Below are positions 6,553-9,082 of a stretch of 9,082 nt of DNA, one piece after another (positions within the stretch are counted from its first letter, which is position 1; the number at the start of each line of letters is the position of its first letter). The notes below the pieces were generated by a model. That model searched no databases, was not told the DNA's origin, and saw only the letters and a program-made list of their open reading frames with translations. Source of the DNA: Lachnospiraceae bacterium (lineage in GTDB: Bacteria; Bacillota; Clostridia; Lachnospirales; Lachnospiraceae); NCBI GenBank assembly GCA_009774245.1, contig VSNM01000129.1, positions 1-9,082 of the forward strand, in the 5' to 3' direction. The translations under genes were made by a program, and so were the position numbers.

Positions 6553-7965
6553 ATGATTCAAAAGAGATGGTTGGTATGCATTGTAGCCGCAATGTCCTTA
6601 TTGTGCGGGTGTTCCACGAAAGAAAGCAATATCTTGCCGCCTGCCAGTGTGCAGCAGGAGACAGGCGCGGAGGATGAAGCGATGAAGGAGCCGGAAGCGG
6701 GCGACGCGGCAGGGCAGCAGGAATCGCAAATGAGCGAGGAGACAGATGAGCCGGAAGCGGGAGCACATAATGAGTCTGACATGCCAAAGACAAAGGAGGC
6801 GTTTCCTGAAATCACAGTTATTGATACGCTTCCTGCTGTGGACGAAACGGTTCCAAGAGAACTGACACCGCTGCCTTCCTCGAAAATCTTTAACATTCTG
6901 GCTTGGGAGGAGGAAAAACAGCCTGTCAGGCAGCAGGACGGAACCATTTCCCATCAAGAGCGCACAGTCATACACGCGGTCTGCCACGATCATGATGTCA
7001 GCTTTTCCATACCTGATGGCGGACAGACCGGATTGATGGGTTCCGGTGTCAGGGTGGAGTATATTGGTGAGAGGGAGCGCGAAGTGCTCAGGGAACTGGA
7101 TGATAAGAATGTAGCCGGAGATGACTGTGAGGAATTTAATGAGGGTATGGCTAAGACGAGGCAGCTCATAGCGGACGGTTTTTTGCAGGATGCGTTTGCC
7201 AGGTATCTGTCAAATTTTCCGGAGCTGGAACTGGAGAATAAGAAGCTGACGCTGGAATTGCGCAGCGCAGCGCGCACGGACCGCATGGAAGACAGCACTA
7301 GCTGGTGGGAACTGGATTATGAGCTGTACGTGGAGCTTGCAGACGGCAGCAGGCAGTTTATCGCCACGATGGACATCACAAAAGTTTTTCTGGTTCAGGG
7401 AGAGGAAAATCTATGGAATGATGCTCAGTACCGGATTTGGGGGTATCCCAATCTGATGTGGGAATTGCTGGAACAGCCTGAGGAGGACATGGGAGAGGCT
7501 ATGTTTACGGTGTTGCCGGAGGGAACGTTTACAGACGAGGCGTCGATTTGTGCATTTATGGAGCGATTCGCCGCGGAGAGGCAGATCACGTGGGAATGCA
7601 CGGAAGGTATTAGAGAAAACAGCATATGGTATGAGTATCTGGTCTGGAAGGGAGATGGCGGCGGTTATCAGTACCAGATGGCGGTGCCCATCATGAACGA
7701 AGGCGCGGGGAGCTGGCTCATACAGGCAAAGATCAAAACAGGTGCAGAGAGTCCCGAGGCATGCAGGAACGCATTGACGGTTTTTATGGAGACTTTTCAT
7801 GCGAATCCCTATTGCTATCGTGTGAAGAGAGGCGATACACTGTCAGACATTGCCCGGATATATTTGGGGCGCGATGACCGATATCCCCTGCTTGCGGAGG
7901 TTAACGGCCTTGCAAATCCAGATCTGGTCTATGCGGGGCAGTGGATAGAGGTTCCGTTAAAATAA
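6553..7965 (+). CDS. Lipoprotein with C-terminal LysM domain
   Basis: 470 residues. MIQKRWLVCIVAAMSLLCGC is a type II signal peptide with lipobox LCGC, predicting lipid attachment at Cys20 and a location on the outer face of the membrane. Residues 25-80 are an acidic, low-complexity linker containing the peptide EPEAG twice, encoded by a repeated 14-nt GAGCCGGAAGCGGG. The middle (about 100-415) matches no family I recognise. It is rich in Glu and Trp and may hold two domains, the second near residues 325-415. The C-terminus (420-470) is a LysM peptidoglycan-binding domain: YRVKRGDTLSDIARIYLG, then YPLLAEVNGLANPDLVYAGQ and WIEVP. The arrangement suggests a protein that tethers the membrane to the wall or acts at the wall. 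AAAAGG (6538-6543) precedes the ATG. The next gene follows after 33 bp. Confidence 0.88.
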   Translation: MIQKRWLVCIVAAMSLLCGCSTKESNILPPASVQQETGAEDEAMKEPEAGDAAGQQESQMSEETDEPEAGAHNESDMPKTKEAFPEITVIDTLPAVDETVPRELTPLPSSKIFNILAWEEEKQPVRQQDGTISHQERTVIHAVCHDHDVSFSIPDGGQTGLMGSGVRVEYIGEREREVLRELDDKNVAGDDCEEFNEGMAKTRQLIADGFLQDAFARYLSNFPELELENKKLTLELRSAARTDRMEDSTSWWELDYELYVELADGSRQFIATMDITKVFLVQGEENLWNDAQYRIWGYPNLMWELLEQPEEDMGEAMFTVLPEGTFTDEASICAFMERFAAERQITWECTEGIRENSIWYEYLVWKGDGGGYQYQMAVPIMNEGAGSWLIQAKIKTGAESPEACRNALTVFMETFHANPYCYRVKRGDTLSDIARIYLGRDDRYPLLAEVNGLANPDLVYAGQWIEVPLK

Positions 7966-7998
7966 ATAAGAGTTGGTTAGAAACGGAGAGGAGAAGAG

Positions 7999-8448
7999 AT
8001 GAGAAAAGAACTGGAATACCGCAAAGCGGACAGGGACAAGATCGAGCGGGCAAAAGACCTGATTGAGCAGATTGCCAGTCCGGGAGAAGATGAAAAAACA
8101 GTGCAGGCGGCATTGAATGAGCTTGGCGAATTGACAGGGAGGCAGCATGACAAGACCGAGTTTGCGGAATACTGGGGTAGGACAGATCTGGACAGCATTG
8201 CGGAGCAGGCGTTTGTGCAGCCGTCCTTTGTGAGCGACCTGACAAGGGAAGAATTGATCGAGATCATAGAAAGAATGAAAAAAGCAATCGTGAACTGTGA
8301 CGACAGTGAGATGATGCACTATGAGGAGATTCTGCATAAGTCTCTTCCACTGACAGATGTACTTGGACACGTTGATCTCGAGAAGGACAATGCGCAAATT
8401 GCCGACGAAATGCTGGCGGCAGCAAAAAGTGGTGTTATTTTACTTTAG
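7999..8448 (+). CDS. Hypothetical acidic, helical protein of 149 residues
   Basis: Not recognised. The ATG has a strong AGGAG site (7989-7993) 5 nt before it, and the codon use looks like that of the preceding genes, so the ORF is probably real. The protein is rich in Glu, Asp, Lys and Ala and predicted mostly helical, with no signal peptide, membrane segment or cysteine cluster. DLTREELIEIIERMKKAI (about residues 80-97) looks amphipathic. It begins MRKELEYRKADRDKIERAKD and ends AAAKSGVILL. It lies 33 bp after the LysM lipoprotein gene and probably shares its transcript. Directly after its stop codon the sequence becomes a decayed RelE-type toxin fragment in the same frame, but I see no antitoxin features in this protein that would pair it with that toxin. 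Confidence 0.75.
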   Translation: MRKELEYRKADRDKIERAKDLIEQIASPGEDEKTVQAALNELGELTGRQHDKTEFAEYWGRTDLDSIAEQAFVQPSFVSDLTREELIEIIERMKKAIVNCDDSEMMHYEEILHKSLPLTDVLGHVDLEKDNAQIADEMLAAAKSGVILL

Positions 8449-8457
8449 GAGCTGTAG

Positions 8458-8614
8458 AACAATAATGGTGAAGATATCAAGAAATTGCAGGGACATAATG
8501 AATTATTAAGGCTTCAGGTTGGATTATCGGATCATATATCCAAGAGATGACAAGTGGGATATTTCAATTCCTAGAACATATATGCTTTGGGGACTTTGTC
8601 TGTTTTTTGGATAA
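8458..8614 (+). pseudogene. Frameshifted fragment of a RelE/ParE-family toxin
   Basis: From 8458 one frame reads NNGEDIKKLQGHNELLRLQV up to 8520. This matches the middle of RelE/ParE mRNA-interferase toxins, typically G-D-I-K-K-L-Q-G followed by Y-R-L-R-V-G-D-Y-R. At 8521 the conserved continuation jumps frame. From 8522 the next frame reads DYRIIYPRDDKWDISIPRTY and runs to a TAA at 8612-8614. A loss of two bases (or gain of one) within the VGDYR motif explains this. The N-terminal half, about 40-45 residues, is missing, and stops at 8446-8448 and 8455-8457 lie in the same frame. No partner antitoxin gene is visible. I infer a dead remnant of a type II toxin-antitoxin module. Confidence 0.6.
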
Positions 8615-8644
8615 AATGCCAGTAGATATTTAGTAGAAAATGAG

Positions 8645-8650
8645 TATAAT
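8645..8650 (+). promoter_or_regulatory. Candidate -10 element for the antitoxin RNA
   Basis: A perfect TATAAT in an AT-rich stretch, with no good -35 (GTAGAT at 8622-8627 at 17-bp spacing). If used, the transcript would begin near 8657 and run about 240 nt through the tandem repeats to the terminator ending at 8897. Confidence 0.3.
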
Positions 8651-8655
8651 ATAAG

Positions 8656-8679
8656 TAAGAAGTTCAGTTGAACCTCTTA
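8656..8679 (+). other. Inverted repeat at the presumed 5' end of the antitoxin transcript
   Basis: TAAGA-A-GTTCA (8656-8666) mirrors TGAAC-C-TCTTA (8669-8679) with one internal mismatch and almost no loop. TTATTCT follows. It could be a 5' RNA hairpin, a regulator site just after the TATAAT, or a weak terminator for upstream transcription. Confidence 0.3.
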
Positions 8680-8758
8680 TTATTCTGCTGGGACCGCATA
8701 TCGGTATTTATAGAAAAGATGCAGATATTTTTGCAATTTTGTTAGTAAGAATAAAGAA

Positions 8759-8862
8759 AGAAGGTCTCCATTAACCTTTGGTAGCCAATCCATAAAGAGA
8801 TGAACATTAAAGAAGGTCTCCATTAACCTTCGGTAATCAATCCGTAAAGAGATGAACATTAA
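8759..8862 (+). repeat. Two tandem 52-nt direct repeats
   Basis: Unit 1 is 8759-8810 and unit 2 is 8811-8862. They abut directly and match at 48 of 52 positions. All four differences are transitions, at unit positions 21, 26, 27 and 34. Both units begin AGAAGGTCTCCATTAACCTT and end AAAGAGATGAACATTAA. Positions 21 and 34 change together (U-A to C-G) beside GG/CC, supporting a conserved RNA pairing. Confidence 0.95.
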
Positions 8863-8865
8863 CGA

Positions 8866-8897
8866 GTGGGAAGTTGCTATAACTTCCCACATTTTTT
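8866..8897 (+). terminator. Intrinsic terminator between antitoxin repeats and toxin start
   Basis: GTGGGAAGTT (8866-8875) pairs perfectly with AACTTCCCAC (8881-8890) around the loop GCTAT, followed by ATTTTTT. It lies 3 nt after the last repeat and 17 nt before the toxin start. In type III systems such a terminator limits toxin expression to read-through. Confidence 0.9.
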
Positions 8898-8914
8898 GAA
8901 AAAGAGGTAAAACA

Positions 8915-9013
8915 GTGTTTGATTTTGATGGGAATATAAAGTTTATTAACATAGATTCAAATTATATCAAGAAGCTAAATCTTGTATGCCCAGAGGTATA
9001 TTATAAATCTTAA
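8915..9013 (+). pseudogene. Truncated ToxN/AbiQ-family (CptN-like) type III toxin, N-terminal 32 codons
   Basis: The GTG at 8915 follows AGAGG (8903-8907) at 7 nt. It encodes 32 residues including FDFDGNIKFINIDSNYIKKL and then VCPEVYYKS before TAA (9011-9013). This resembles the start of Clostridial ToxN/AbiQ-type endoribonucleases, in which an I-[ND]-x-x-Y-[IL]-K-x-L strand-helix precedes V-x-P/C-E-V-Y-Y-K and then a G-Y-E-x-K-P-Y-I-G-I strand (from memory, not searched). That next strand is absent. Full-length toxins are about 150-180 residues, so this is an inactive fragment unless the stop is a sequencing error. The same frame stays open from 9014 to the window end, but the residues there do not clearly continue the family. 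The call depends equally on the upstream repeats and terminator. Confidence 0.5.
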
Positions 9014-9082
9014 TCTCCCAAAATAATTATACACAGGTTGAAGCTAAAAGCTGATCAAACCATTGAAAATACTGGATTTTTA

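Larger units (their letters stand above)
8759..8897 (+). ncRNA. Candidate type III toxin-antitoxin RNA antitoxin (CptI/ToxI-like)
   Basis: Two 52-nt tandem repeats are followed after 3 nt by a strong intrinsic terminator, then by a ribosome binding site and a ToxN/AbiQ-like coding start. This order (short RNA repeats, terminator, toxin) is the hallmark of type III systems, in which each repeat is cut out by the toxin and binds it as an inhibitory pseudoknot. Each unit can form AAGGU (unit positions 3-7) with ACCUU (16-20). The hairpin loop and its edge (UCUC, 7-10) can pair with GAGA (39-42), consistent with an H-type pseudoknot; base 7 cannot be in both helices. Units of known systems range from about 35 to 50 nt, so 52 is at the long end. 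The 5' end of the transcript is not determined and could be as early as about 8657. Confidence 0.6.

Noticed and set aside
6598..6993. Minus-strand ORFs opposite the lipoprotein linker
   Set aside because: They are shadows of the acidic low-complexity coding sequence; the plus strand carries a lipobox and a LysM domain in one frame.
8690..8735. Possible degenerate third antitoxin repeat (TCGGTA then AAAAGATG)
   Set aside because: Only two short words match the 52-nt unit and their spacing differs; not distinguishable from chance in AT-rich DNA.
8759..8862. CRISPR array
   Set aside because: The two units abut with no spacer, are 52 nt long and differ internally; no cas genes are present.
8680..8952. 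Minus-strand ORF of 90 codons across the tandem repeats
   Set aside because: It is created by the two 52-nt repeats, whose length is not a multiple of three. It also crosses a strong plus-strand terminator and has no clear ribosome binding site.

Overview
The window looks like a chromosomal accessory stretch from a gut-type member of the Clostridia, probably Lachnospiraceae. This rests on strong AGGAGG-type ribosome binding sites, moderate GC with AT-rich intergenic DNA, a tRNA without encoded CCA, and the families present. The assignment is by overall style, not by a marker gene.

Left end (1-480): the tail of a decayed surface-protein gene, ending in what looks like the last strand of an NADase-type glycan-binding (discoidin-like) domain, meets a perfect hairpin terminator. 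That terminator serves a minus-strand tRNA-Leu(CAA). The tRNA promoter lies inside a perfect 22-bp palindrome.

Positions 506-4184 form one apparent operon: an ECF sigma factor preceded by an ECF-type promoter (probably self-recognised), a multi-pass zinc-finger anti-sigma factor, and a membrane-anchored serine beta-lactamase/penicillin-binding-like hydrolase overlapping the anti-sigma gene. The hydrolase carries a 162-bp inverted-repeat element inserted in frame between the n-region and h-region of its signal sequence. A partial relative of that element lies near its 3' end. This resembles coding-sequence palindromic elements such as those of Rickettsia.

Positions 4237-5826 hold a convergent, minus-strand, 529-residue protein of unknown function. 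It is divergent from a plus-strand cluster (6024-8448): a short Uma2-type PD-(D/E)XK nuclease, a lipoprotein with a C-terminal LysM domain, and an unrecognised 149-residue acidic protein. Each of the two intergenic gaps is about 30 bp.

Right end (8449-9082): visibly more AT-rich, with the remains of two toxin-antitoxin modules. First comes a frameshifted RelE/ParE-type toxin fragment. After it is a layout typical of type III toxin-antitoxin loci: two 52-nt tandem repeats (candidate RNA antitoxin with a covarying base pair), a strong intrinsic terminator, then a ribosome binding site and the first 32 codons of a ToxN/AbiQ (CptN-like) toxin, cut off by a TAA. This RNA antitoxin locus and the in-frame palindromic insertion are the two most interesting items.
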